This document shows positions 1 to 12,299 of a DNA stretch of 64,000 nt, piece after piece. The notes beneath the pieces are model-generated. The model had not been told where the DNA came from. It did not search any database and was given only the letters and a program-made list of their open reading frames with translations. The first letter of the stretch is position 1. The number at the start of each line of letters is the position of its first letter. This DNA comes from Notospermus geniculatus (Eukaryota > Nemertea > Pilidiophora > Heteronemertea > Lineidae), in the NCBI GenBank assembly GCA_002633025.1, contig NMRB01000330.1:280572-344571 (forward strand), read 5' to 3'. The position numbers and the translations under genes are program-made.

Positions 1-92
1 AGATTCCTTCAGTCAGAATCTTCTGATTTGGTTGTGAATCATCAGTTTAAAAACCTAGCAAAGCATGGTAACTAATTATTTATCATTTCCAG

Positions 93-2438
93 GTTACAAG
101 TTACCTGCTAAATGTGAGTATACCAGGAATTTTCCTTTCTAATGGTATCTTTCTGCTTTCGTTTTTGGTGCTGATACACATTCAGAGCCTTTCTATTTCT
201 ATGGTCACAATTAATGTCATGATATTCCCTATCAGGGTCCTTGAAATTCTTATCACGCTTTCACTTTTACTTCTCAGCGTAGATACGGAGCGTAGTTATC
301 ACTGTTGTGTCATAGAACTCATACTTGTATGGTCATATTTTAGATGTTATCAGCACCGTTGGCCCAATGGGACAACACGAAGACAAACTTAAAAGTTGTT
401 ACAAGAGGTGCTTAGAGGTCATGATGAAAAACAAGCTGAGATCATTGGTAAGGAAGAAGTGTGATTGAAGGCCCAAAATATCTGGTGCTCTGGTCAGATA
501 AGGCAATATATTCAGATTGAGGCATATTAGCCAGCAGATTTTATCGTCCACTGATAACAAAATCACTGAAATGGTTTCTTACCTGGACATGGCAACACCT
601 CCATGTATTTGGTGTTGTGAGTAACACTTTTTCTGTCCGTGAGTGCAGATTTGTGCAGCTGACAGGTTGTGGCAAAATTCCATTACTGCCGTTCTGTGAT
701 ATGGAGAAATCTTCAGTCAATCTGATAAAGGGTCTGCTTACTTCACCATCTGGTGCACATAAAGCGATGGTTTGTTGAACAAAAAGTGAAAGACTTTCTT
801 TGTCTTCCAGGCACTGCCATGTATTTCTACAGGTGTTTACGGTGAGTAAATCAGTTCATTGATTTTACACCAGAGGTAGTGGTGTTGGTCGTAGAACCAC
901 TCCAGTTGTTTTGATGTCATGCCTATTCCCAACACAGTCCTATGTATTATGACCCAAGCTGCAGATCCCATGATGATCTAATAAAGATCTTATTAGAGCT
1001 GATGAATTTCATTTCTGGTGAATTCATAATTTACCAGAGATGCGTGCACATTTGACCATTCTAATTACCGGTATTGCCACATTCACAGTAGTGTAGTTGA
1101 ACCTTCAGCAGCTGTCATATCTGAGATAGTGGGTTCAATCCTGATTTGGAGTGACTTCTCAAGTGATGGAGAAGGTGCCCACTGATTTTTTGCTGCTTTG
1201 GTTTCCTCCTACATGTCCTGAAGAAATCTCCTGATCATGTGCTGAAGCTATGCAAATTCGGCTCATCTGCTCCCAATCTGCTGATTCTGTGTATGGGTAT
1301 ACATGTACTTAGCGCCCTTGAAGTTGAACCTGAGAGAATCCTGTCCTCATGGACTTCACATTAGTATCACTGCTATCATCATGTCACATATAATTGATTG
1401 ATATTAATAACTGCATGCCATTTGGCCTTATATAACCTAATTACTTTGTTTACAGGTTATCCTAATGAAGATGCTGCTGTTGTTGCCATGGGAACTGTCA
1501 GGAAGTTTCTGCAAAAGAACAAAGATAAAGTGAGTGGTAATATTGTATAATTTGCTTCGTGTTTTAGCATATATATAGCTGGTATAGTTGTGATTCATTC
1601 TTATCTAAGTATCCTTCAAATGATGAAAATTACACGTTGTGTGTGTGCAACCTGTAATTATATATAATTACATTATAGTGTATTGTTACCAGAATGTGGT
1701 GTTTCTTGATGATATGGTGGCTGGAGTCCTTGACAACACAATCGTAATGCGCACAGTTACAAAAAATATAGTGCCAGTTCCTATGTCAAAATATGAGCCT
1801 GTCAATACTGATGAATTTGCTTTATATCTGAAAGAGTGTCCCTTTCTTTGGTTAAGACGTGTTCTCTTGATTTTCAGGTCGACCGGTTGATATTTTGCCT
1901 CTTTCTTGAGAAAGATGTCAACATCTACAACGACCTTATGCCACAGTATTTTCCTCTGGAGGGTGAAAAAGGTATGCATAGATTCAGCCTCAGGGCAAGT
2001 TGGTTTTCCGCTACCCAAGTTTTATGATGGCATGGCCTAGTGTTTGGTCTCTGAGTTGGAAGTTACGAACTGGCAATAGTTGGATGGGCAACTGGCGCCA
2101 GAAATGCAGAAGGCAAGCACAATTGTGCATACATGTATTTGTCCATGCATGGACAAATACATCTGTTTCCCTCAGTGGTAGAACTGGGAAGACAAACCCA
2201 AGTGTAAGTTGAAGAATTTGAAAGCATGACTATGGTTCACATGTGCCAGAATTTCATTCCTGTCCAAGGCCAAAAGTGGCCCTGGTGTCTTGAGGTCAAA
2301 TATGCTCTCAAAATCTGGTGATGCAGGAACTTGAAATAGAATTTGCTGGTGATTCTAATGGCATACTTTTTTCATTCGATCATTTCAGAAACTGACACAG
2401 CAGAAAAGTCTGACGACGGGAAAGATGCGAAGTTATAA
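93..2438 (+). CDS. MACROD: MACROD1/2-like macrodomain mono-ADP-ribosylhydrolase, 3' part (6 exons, 5' end outside window)
   Basis: Macrodomain hydrolases of the MACROD class remove mono-ADP-ribose from acidic residues of proteins and deacetylate O-acetyl-ADP-ribose. Six exons join with intact frame: 93-113, 344-447, 811-841, 1456-1529, 1878-1971 and 2389-2438 (stop TAA 2436-2438). Every internal boundary has AG acceptor and GT donor, and phases fit without adjustment. The joined product shows, in order, YKLPAK, YVISTVGP, LRSLALPCISTGVYGYPNED and VDRLIFCLFLEKD, then a short acidic/lysine tail (ETDTAEKSDDGKDAKL). ISTGVYGYP is the second ligand-binding loop of the family, which contacts the ADP-ribose diphosphate. 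The first loop (GGGG-containing) must lie in upstream exons. The family usually has YVIHTVGP; here His is Ser. The short tail is more like MACROD1 than the long C-terminus of MACROD2, but an invertebrate may have only one ancestral gene. Confidence in the family is high; the exact orthologue is open. Confidence 0.93.
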
Positions 2439-2780
2439 GCCAAACTGTAGTCATCTACTTCACTGGATTTGATCTGGCTTGTTCTGAAATGTACACACAT
2501 TTATATGAGATTACTTCAACTGCCACATTATGTTAGGTTGTGCATATCAATTTGTTGAAAACATACCGGTAGTATGTTATTTTGATTGGGTAAATTACCA
2601 GGAACTGAGACAGTTACGGATCGGCAGCTTTGTGAGATTCAAAAAGTGTAACACTTTGAGGAAGCGACTGAAAATAATGATAACATGATTTTGCATTGAT
2701 GAGTACATGAAAAGTGTAATCAATATGATTTTTGTGGGCTTAGTATTAAAGTTGCCTTGGAAGAAATTCTGGTAATGATA
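2439..2780 (+). terminator. 3' UTR and probable polyadenylation signal of the MACROD-like gene
   Basis: Sequence after the MACROD stop codon is AT-rich with no further coding similarity. An ATTAAA hexamer, the commonest variant poly(A) signal, is at 2745-2750, and T-rich sequence follows from about 2790. No canonical AATAAA is nearer the stop. The exact cleavage site is inferred, not seen. Confidence 0.45.
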
Positions 2781-4839
2781 ATATTCATATTTGTATATAT
2801 TTTGATGTTGCTTTTTCTGTTAGATTTTAGAAATATGTACCTGGATGTTGTCCAGTAAAGGTATCTATTTCCATATCCCTATCAGTCTTTGACCGTAAAT
2901 TTCTTTTAGAAATCTTCTAAAGGGGCGGATCCAAGATTTCTGGAAGTGGCCAGGGGTCTGGGGCTCTGGAGGCCTGCTACAAAGTAGATGTTGATAGGCA
3001 AATGGCCAGCTTGCCTGACCTCATCCTCAGAGTTTCTTCAGATGAGGCCCTCTGATGAGTCATAAAAAGGTTGTCTGAGAGGAAACCGTCCCAAATTCTG
3101 CATCCTCAACTTGACAGAATGAATTTCGATATGTTTGCTTATTGACTATTTTATCAGGATAATTCACCTTCCAGCACCAAATCATAGGGAAATAATGTAG
3201 TTAGAGCTCCTTACCCACCTAATGAAAGATTAAATTGAAGTATTCTTCAATATCGCATCAAAAATTAGCATCTAGCCTGTAAACTTGACATTTCAACATT
3301 ATTCTAACACCCCACAATTAGACATATCGCCTCCAAATACGTAAATTATCTCTCACAAACCATCAGAATCTATGGGAAATACGAGTGTCAATTTCATCTT
3401 ATTGTTCATGAGCGTGATTTACGCCTTTCCTGAGAGGTCGTTTATTCTTAATCATCTCTAGGATAGAATTGCGCCTGTCATTTCAGCACCAAGGTGGAAT
3501 CTGGCAAGTTACTGAGCTAATTTTGGTGACAGCTATGAGAAGTCCCTCCAGCTTAATTCTCGTGTCGCATTCCTTCCCTTAAGCCCCTACCCAGACGGAG
3601 TTCGCTTCCCTCACTGTTTGTTACTCACTTCGTTTCTCATTGTTTAAGGAGTTCGATGTCATTTAAGTAGTTGAAATGAAAGCTTGAGTGAAACTACCAC
3701 GCTAAAATGATAAAGTATGACGTAATTTGATGTTTTGTGCCGCCTGCGCCGTGTCGAAAAGTAGAGAAGACTGTTTGGCGCCCGTATTGCGTTCTTCAGG
3801 AAACGGCAGTGCAAAAAGGCGGCAGAAGCGAACATTTCGCCATAGAATATAGTACCCTAAATTCCAGTGACCCGCTGGGCGCCTTTACGCGGCCCTTCGG
3901 AGATGGCGCGGCGGGACAGTTTGGAGAAGAAGGGGTATGCCCCCATTACATGCGAGATGTAAAAGGGGACGACGACAGAATCCTAGGCCTGTGGAGACAA
4001 AAGCCTGCATTGTGCAGGGACAGGCAACACCGGCGTTTTCGGTGTGGGGTGCGGCTGCAACGACAATCACAACGACCACGTGTCGACACGTCCTGCACCG
4101 GCATCGTCTGCTACCGGAAAATGGCCATTTTGACGATCACTGACGTTGTCCCAGGCGGATGCTGGCCTTGATAGGCTTAGATGGTAAGTTGCAAGGGAGG
4201 TAAGCATGTGCAAGTGAGTAAGTAGACCTACATCCCCCGTGGGGAGGCCTTATGCCTAGAATCCTCCTCCTGGCGGGAGGATAATGGGCCAATATCGCGA
4301 CTTTCCCAACCAAGACCAGCATCTCTTTTTCCCGCCTAGCCCTAGGAGCCTACTTGAGCGAGACCTGGTTTTGATAGATCGCTTCATGTAGCGGGCCCGG
4401 TCGCGTATAGGCCTCCGTCTTGGCGCGAAGACCAAATTTGGGAGAGAGAGCAGCCGGTGTTTTGGCGACTCATAGAGTGTGGGTGAACATTGCATGTAAC
4501 GTACGGTAGGCCGCATTACAATAGGCCTACTGTACATTGTATATCACTATGTAGGCCTAAACGGGGGATCCCATCCAACCGCGCCGCAATGGCGCTCCAA
4601 CTCGTCTGTACTCATGAAGGCCGACGTAGGACTGAGAGTGAATGCTTTCCAAACCATTTTGCCGATTTGCACGCCACGTGAGAAAGAATAGACGGCGCCC
4701 AAGCCTACTTTGTACTGGCCAGGCATGATTGTTGGCTATTGGCATAGGCCTAAGCTGTTTTCCATTGAAATTATGGTTTGAGTTGGTGATGCCTAGGCTA
4801 AATCCCTTTGTCCTGAACTCTCCACACCATTCATTGACA
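2781..4839. other. Intergenic; CpG- and GC-rich block at about 3740-4760
   Basis: No gene is recognised here. From about 3740 to 4760 the sequence becomes GC- and CpG-rich compared with its AT-rich surroundings, which could mark a promoter or first exon. A donor-like GTAAGT follows GATG near 4183. The open frames in the block (for example 3737-4171 on +) have low-complexity, arginine-rich translations with no recognisable domain, so none is called. A GGGGCGGATCCA word at about 2921-2932 recurs near 17204 and 20483, which suggests a dispersed repeat fragment at 2920-3000. Confidence 0.4.
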
Positions 4840-5225
4840 TTAAAGGGACTAGGAAAATTTTTTCAAGCATCGGTTATTACAAAATGCTAGTCTTTCATGA
4901 TAAATTCCCACCGTCAATTCACTTTTTCAATTAACTGTTAATTACTGGCACGCAGAGAAATCAGTCATCACCACACCATGGAGTATTCACCACGTCACTG
5001 GGAACCTCTCGCTGTATGTTTTGTATGGAGCGAGCTTGTACTTTATTATGTTGATTAGGTTCCCAGTGACGTGGTGAATGCTCCATGGTGTGGTGATAAC
5101 TGATTTGTCTGGGTGCCAGTAATTAACAGTTTAATTGAAAAAGTGAATTGACGGTGGGAATTTATCATGAAAGACTAGCATTTTGTAATAACCGAAGCTT
5201 GAAAAAATTTTCCTAGTCCCTTTAA
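4840..5225. mobile_element. TTAA-flanked foldback MITE with 164-bp arms
   Basis: The arms 4844-5007 and 5057-5221 are reverse complements of each other over essentially their whole length, separated by a loop of about 49 bp. The loop ends (CTCGCT / AGCGAG) can themselves pair. The element begins AGGGACTAGGAAAA and ends with the complement. It is flanked on both sides by TTAA (4840-4843 and 5222-5225), the target duplication of piggyBac-like transposases. There is no coding capacity, so it is a non-autonomous element. The piggyBac assignment rests on TTAA only. The few mismatches between arms suggest a fairly recent or gene-converted copy. Confidence 0.85.
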
Positions 5226-8200
5226 TGGACTGTGATCGTCATCTAGGTACGGTAGGTTGAAGATGAAACAAAGGTGCTGGAGAAGAGTGCCTGCTGCTCT
5301 GCACTACATATAGGGCTGCTGCTCACTTTTCACTTTACGAATCGTAAAATACTATAGGCTACAGCCAGAACTACCCCGAAAAGTCATTTATTCGCCAAGG
5401 GCAAATCTGATTGACTATAAAGGTTGCTTGAGTAGTTGTCAGCGCTGCCGACGTCAACCACGTTCACTCTGACGTGGAGAAAACAAAAGCTTCGTGTCTC
5501 GTTCATTAAAGCGAGATCTCGTGCCATTCAAACGTCAATCAAAGATCGCACGATAATGGTCTCCAAAGCTTATTAGGCGGCATAAGCTGGTTCCGATCTC
5601 AGATTTGGTTTCATGTCAAATGTGAAAATTTGCCTTTTGTGATGGCGCATGTTTTTCCTGTCAAAACCGGTAATATTCACGTGAAAACCGGTAATGCTAT
5701 CCGGAGCTGGCTATGGTTTGGAGCGGAGCCATCGGACATAAAGGGCTGCGACCCTGTGTCATCGTAGAAGGACATGATCCCATCCGCCATGCCACTTTTC
5801 CAGATTTCATACCCACACTGAAACCGGAAGCACTTTTGCCGCAACTTCCGCTCCGGCTGTTTCTTCCAAGAGGACGGTTTCTTGCAAAGGAAGGTGCTAA
5901 AAACCGGATAGGCCCGGTCTCATGTGTCACAGCGGTAGCGATAAATGATATCCTAACAAAGTCATGAAGTGGTTTGTCTCCGTAGCATCTTTGGTCAAAA
6001 TGGCGTCATCAATACCCTAGTAGTGTCTCCTGGAACTTTTCGGCGAATTCAAGGCCGAGCAGCTCATTCAGCACTTGATCCTCTGAAAAGTTGAGACTAT
6101 TCGAACGTCCATGTACGTTTCTAGCAAGTCCACCGATTAGGTCTATATCGAAGATAAGAGCATCTTTTAGAGGTGAGTTCGATCCTCCGTCAACCTGAAG
6201 CGGCATTCATGATCGTGCGTGCTGACGGTGACGGCAAAGAACCTCCGTCTGAAACCAATATCATGCGCCAATAGCATCACTGGTGAGCTGCATTTCTATT
6301 CAACTATAATTGTCCTTTACTGCCATTCTGAAATATGCGTTTGGTGGATTCGTTTCTTCCACCAAACCTTTCCTTGCTTTTCTGTCATACCGCTTTATCG
6401 GAGGTTGTGATCATTCCCCCTCATCCCCATCACTCGACCTTTCATTGATATAAATTATTGGTCAGATTCAGTGTGTGTTTCTTATAATATACAGACGCAA
6501 CTTTTCACAATGTGCAAAGATTCCCAGGAGCCACTGATAACAAATCATGAGCTCATAAAACCTTAAGAGGTGTGCGACAAAAAGATTGCCTGTGAAAAAA
6601 GTCCGTCCGCACCCTCCTTCAGCGGGATAACTTCCTAAGTCGCCCATTGTTCCTTAAGAGTTATCATAACTAAGCCCTCCATATATATTTCTGGGTAACA
6701 ATAGCAAGATATGGTTACCAAGATGACCAATGCCCTTTCAAGACATCGTCAAAGACGTGACACCAGAGCGATCACGGGGGATTCCTCTTCACCCAGATCA
6801 GTTATAACAGTTACACAAACCATGTTATTGTCATCTCTTAAAAATAAGGCACGAAATACAGTTGTAACAATGGACAATCGTTCTTATTAATTCTACCGTC
6901 TTTCTCGAATTTCTTGCTGAGTAAGTGAGTCGTCTTTTCTCCGGACGAGGGTGTGTAAAAGGCGAACATCGCTGTCAACGATAGCTGGCCTACTCATCCT
7001 TCAAAGGGCTACCGGCCCTCGACACCCAGGTCAGGTTTACCAAAGGTCTCTGGTGTTGGTTTGCAATACTTAGGTAAGCTGGCACGAGCTAATTGACGAC
7101 AATTTGACGCCATTCTCGGGCTATTTCGCGCCATTTTTGTTCATTTCGGAGTCGTATTCGTGCAATCTTGACAGAACCGTTTATGACGAATCTTGCCGTA
7201 GGCTTTGAACGAGATGTCTTCATCCAATACGATTGTGGCTCACGTCTAAAAGAACGATTCCCGATGTGCTGGTTTCTTAAGGGGTTGTAGTTCTTTTCCT
7301 CCAGCAGCGAGTCATCCTTCCTGGTTTCTCGAGGGTATAGCTGTCAGCCTAACGGTTATACATGTTCTCCTGGAAAAATATATCAACTACTAATGCAAAA
7401 AGGTAACATCGGATATAAGTATAGATGCTTATTTCTTGTTATATTATTACATGTATGTATACTTCATAAAAAGGTCGTTCGCTGAAATCCCTTGGTTCGG
7501 TTCTAATCTGAAGCTGGGTTTGGCTTTCCGTCCTTTCGTTCTTGATCAGAGTGTTGCTACTGTCATAATGACATTCATAAGAAAGTAATCCGAAATCTTG
7601 TCCTTTTACTTGCTTCCACCTTTGTCTGGCGATTTTTCTAAGCGGGTTATGATACCGAGTTCCATTTGACTTCGGACGTTCCTCGCTATCCGGAACCCAT
7701 CCTCGCCTCGTCTGTTCTGTCATCTCCGCAATCAAGCTGGTCAATTCTTCCGGACGCCCTCCTCCCTGAGTACATGTAGGCCTACAGTACGTTGTTCTAC
7801 ATAAAGCGATCATCTGAGTTGTTCGTCAATTCGTTCGTCGTCCATCCCATCGTGAGCAGTCGGACAACGAAAAGGAAGCTATCTCGCCCTTAATTTTATC
7901 GAAATTCTATTGGAAAACAAACAACTTCCGGTTCGTTGCCACGAGCTGAGTCAAATCGCCAGGTATTTCATTTCGTGAATTCTATCGGCAATAGGTAAAT
8001 GTAACAACAAGTTAACGTCAGGGACAAAAGCAGTTTCGAAGAATCAGGCCCTGGGTCGTTCCTCGTCGTTCGGGCTATTTGACAAGTAATAAATGCCCCA
8101 AGGAGTTCGCTTTTTTAGTTAAAGCAGGACTCGCTCTTTTGACACTTGTTTTTAATTGCAAAGAAAAAATAATAGACTTTGAAGTACTTGAAGTGTCTGC

Positions 8201-9200
8201 ATTCATCACTTTTTATGACGCATGAAATTGTAATCGAAAGCTCAATGGAATCTAGTCCCCCCGTGGGCTAGGGGGAGGCGAACTGTACATACACGCGCAA
8301 TACGGGGTCATTAACTGAAAATGAGCATTTGACGCGAGGCGCTCGCTCAAGTCTTGAGGTGAAGAGACGCCCAGCATCCGCGAAATACAGGTAACGCATG
8401 CACACGAATAATGGGGAACGCGTTCCTTTAGAAAGAACCGGAGAAAAAAATGACCGCGCACGATCCCGGTCTTTAGCGTATGATTATGACGTTCTAATTT
8501 GCCTGACTGGGAGGAAAACCTGCTAGTTTTTTTTCTCAGGCGTTGTATTACACGAGAGCCTAAAGACAAAAATTGAGCTCCTTTTCTGAATCGCGATATA
8601 AATTATTGTCTAGCTAAATTGGTCGTGTTCCGCTCGGGGCGGTGCCTGCTCCTTTGGTGAGAGACGGGGTGTCGGGTGGCAGGCCCTATAGCTAGGAGAA
8701 CAGAGCCCATCTTACAGAAACAATACGCACCAGAGAGCAATCTTACGTTACCTGACTCCCGCCTTCAAGACACTCCGAGACGAAAGGCAAATGACTCTAT
8801 GTGACACCGAAATATGCTAATTACTGAGGTGTTTGTCTTCCAATTAGTGAGTGGACTGGAATGTACTGAGGTGAATCAGGCCGAGTTTGAGAAGGTCCTC
8901 GAGTAGAAAGAGAGGACAACAGGTGACCTGAGGACAAAACGGACTTCCACTCTCAACATTAGCATAAGACCTTCACTCTTTCGAGGACACTTACATGTAA
9001 GATACCTTAGTTTGTTGGTCAGCGTCCAAGTGCCAATCATAGTGTGAAGACGCTTTATCGTCGAGAATTCAAGAGCGAATCTTCACTCTACTCCATGGAG
9101 CACTGCATTTTATGGAATGATGTTTCTGGTGTGGAACATCATGCAAATAGGAATGAATGTGGACGCCGGAAAAACTCGCAAGTTTTGGCAAGGCATCTTG
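5226..9200. other. Intergenic, no gene recognised
   Basis: Nothing convincing is coded here. A short + frame at 5713-5967 opens with a phrase loosely like Tc1/mariner transposases, and a - frame at 6009-6206 reads like protein but matches nothing I recognise; both are treated under findings. The longest frame (7439-7813, -) has no domain. Poly-purine and AT tracts are ordinary. No repeat arrays, tRNA-like sequences or hairpins of note were seen in 6400-9200. Confidence 0.4.
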
Positions 9201-9206
9201 AACCAA

Positions 9207-10402
9207 CTACACTCCTTGCGCAGTGTCTTCTCACTCATACCTGTCGTTCATAGACACTGCTTACAATAGCCAGATTCCCGCCGATTTACCATTGTGTCCA
9301 CACAGGTTGCGCAAGACTGCTGTTGCATTTGTGTTGAGACTGCTTTGCACAGACCTGTGTCCGCGCGCGGCGCATCACACAAAAATATGTTAGTTTCTAA
9401 ATACGCGAGCCGCATCACCACTTGAACTGGGTGATCACGTGATCTACTCCGCCACGAAAGTAGATCCTAGGAAAATAGTGATATGAGGCTTATTTCGTGC
9501 AGACTTTGCAAATAATTGACCGATTTTTCATTTCTGATGACAAATTGCCATAGACATGACATTATCGAGAAGAAAACGATGATATTGGATGGCCCCCGGC
9601 AGCCACTATTCCCAGTCAGTGTGTACAGTACTGTAGACCGAGTGCTGTAGTGTAGTGACGACGCACCAACGCAGCTGTCAGTGGCTAACATGACATGTAC
9701 AGCATATCTAGGCCTATGTATGTCATAATCATGACGGATAATGTGATACCCACACGGAAGACATCCTTGGTAGGCCTATTTTAGGAGATTTCGCCAATTT
9801 ATTAACTCGAAGCGAGGAATCGCCCGCCATCTTGAAAATGCAACAAGTAGTCCTAAAGTTTCCCATGATGCCTTGAGCGCGCGGTGACAGATCGGTGCGA
9901 GGTACGATGCGCCATCTGTCGTGACAATGCCGATTTACCGCATGATGGCAGCACTAGTCAGCGGCCAAACAGCGCCGGCGTTGCTCGGTGCTTCGGCCTG
10001 TTTACAAGATCAATCAATATACAAACATAATAATCTCATATAGAGAGCCGTTATCCACTTCTTTAGCGATGTTTCAAAACAATAAAGGCACGAACTAAAC
10101 ACTGAAAAGTGCAAAGTGGCACTGCATGCTGGACACGGGGGAGGGGCATCCATTGCTGTTGTAGACTAGTCGTGTTGCGTCGTAATGCAACAGTCCCATA
10201 CAAAATGCTTTACGACGAGTGACCAGTCTGCCACGGTTGTCATGGACGCTGACAGTGAACCAATCAGAAAATGTTTCATGTATTCCGTTAGTTACGCTAA
10301 ACGCCCTCTAGTGGTAAATCGGCGGGGATCTGGTCATTGTAAGCAGTGTCTATGAACGACAGGTACATGTATGAGTGAGAAGACACTGCGCAAGGAGTGT
10401 AG
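9207..10402. mobile_element. Non-autonomous DNA transposon, 1.2 kb, with about 85-90 bp TIRs and 6-bp TSD
   Basis: The terminal inverted repeats run 9207-9291 and 10313-10402. Both begin CTACACTCCTTGCGCAGTG reading inward and stay matched to the GCCGATTTACC word at their inner ends; the right copy has one short TACATG insertion. The flanks carry AACCAA at 9201-9206 and again at 10403-10408, a perfect 6-bp target duplication. The interior has only short open frames (longest 74 codons) and no transposase motif, so the copy depends on an enzyme elsewhere. The superfamily is not certain. Confidence 0.82.
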
Positions 10403-10408
10403 AACCAA

Positions 10409-12295
10409 CAAGGAAAGATTTATATCGGTACGCCTTTGGACACACTCGAGAGTAGCGCGAAGGCGAAATGACCGTAGGCCTTGATACGTATTTCAAGATA
10501 TGGCAAGATTAAAACTGAGAACAAATACGCATGCCATTTTCCTCCCACAGAGCTGCGTTGGTCTGGGTTTTCAAACAACATCCACAATTTTTATGTGCTA
10601 TACGAACAGGTATGTTCGATGAAGGAACGTTTTTCTTCGTGAAAATAAAAAAATCATCGCTCGCTTATGAATTTTTGTGAAAATGGAGTTCCTCATCACG
10701 CAACGTCTGACATGATTGTTCACCGTACCTGTCGTCTGCTACTTTAGAACATCCTGGGTAATTACGCACTTTATTGCTCGTCTTATGACCTGCAAAAACA
10801 GCTCCTATAGTCATTAGAAACCGATTGTCCCGCCTTGTGCCCTAACCAAGACCTGACTAGGTCCGACCGCGGTGCAGTGGGTTGGACACAAAAAGCATCC
10901 GACACTGCTAATGACGAAGTAATTGGTACACGAAGCCTGAAATAAAACAGGAGATCACGATATAACTTAACTAAGCATTAATAGAGGAAATGGAAATCAA
11001 AGAGGAAGTCTTCTCCAGGCACGTGTCCCCCTTCTGTGCGCTCCCTTCAAGGGGTATGGAGCTTGTGGGAGGGTTGGGCGTGGTCGCTCCCATGTTGTAT
11101 TCCTTTGCTCTTGTAATAGCGATGATTTCGCTCAAAGCCATCGGAAATCACTAAAACAAAGATAATGGTTGAGCATCGGAACTGTGGAATACCAAATTAT
11201 CCTTGTCTTTCGCGTTTAATTGCACTAGGCAACATACTAGTCCTTTGGTTATGTGAAAGCACGTGTCATTTTGCCGACACAGCATGGCGCCAAAGTGATG
11301 CGAGTAATTGCGCATGCTCGTGCGCGTGCGGAGCTAGTGTCGTCTGCTCGCAACACCTGGTCCTCCGCCAGTGGCGCTGGTTAAAACACTGCCGTACATG
11401 TATTACTCGTGACCAGAATCTCATCAATTATAGGTTTTTAGCATAATCGCGTACGGAGGACGTTTCGTTGAATCAGCGACGGGGACATTTCCCCAAGAAC
11501 CATCGAGGTCTTCCCTTAAAAATGTTATAATTGCCGGCCTTTACGTCAGCTGGAATGGTAAAAACGTCTTTGAAGATGCCGGATTTTTGGGTGAACTCTG
11601 TTCGGATTCAGTTTGACTCGTCAAGAGGGAAGTAATAAAATACCCCAAAGTCATCAATGCAGGTGCAAAATCCGCTCGGAAGGTCTCGTTCACGATTACC
11701 TGACCCTTGGCGAAAAGAACGTCTCCCGATTTAGAAACCTCGCTTATGACGAAGTCGCGGTGGATAGCTTGGCAAGAGCAGCAAAAGGCTGGCTTATGAC
11801 GGAGTGAACATGGCAGGTTGAACTCCCAAGGCTCACTTTTACTGACTTATAGCCAAGAGCTCCAAGGCTCGCTTATGACTTGATCACCTGTTGTAGCAAA
11901 AACGCCCAATTAAGGCAAAAATGTATGCGCCTTTACATCTAGCCTCCAGGTATCTTTTCAGCTGATTTTTTCCCATCCTTGACAGCTCCAAAGGACGCCC
12001 CTTGGAAAAGGGTGGGAACGCTCGTGATATTGACCATCACCTCGAAATCTCATGATTGAGTCCAGCGACACTGGCCTTGATCGCCAACCTATCATTTCGT
12101 TGGCAAAAACATCAGTTCGATATTTTGTTGCTTTGAACTCAGATTTGTTGTGGTCGCGTGACGTTTTGGTGTCCTTTTACTCTGTAATCCGCCTCGCTCA
12201 TGGTTTGTTGCTGAAATATTCGTAAACAAAGCCTCCCCGCCGACTTCTACCCATCTGATCATAAGATTTGTTGGTATTTGTTTTAGAACTTCAGG
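10409..12295. other. Intergenic, no gene recognised
   Basis: No coding similarity or structured RNA is apparent. The only pattern noted is a repeated GCTTATGAC word at 11742-11750, 11792-11800 and 11871-11879, with the related CGCTTATGA at about 10662. The open frames are short (64-93 codons) and of random composition. Confidence 0.4.
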
Positions 12296-12299
12296 GCCG

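Noticed and set aside
3737-4171. 144-codon + frame in the GC-rich block
   Set aside because: GC-rich sequence lowers stop frequency; the translation is Arg-rich and low-complexity with overlapping frames equally open.
7439-7813. 124-codon minus-strand frame
   Set aside because: No recognisable domain, ordinary composition, length expected by chance.
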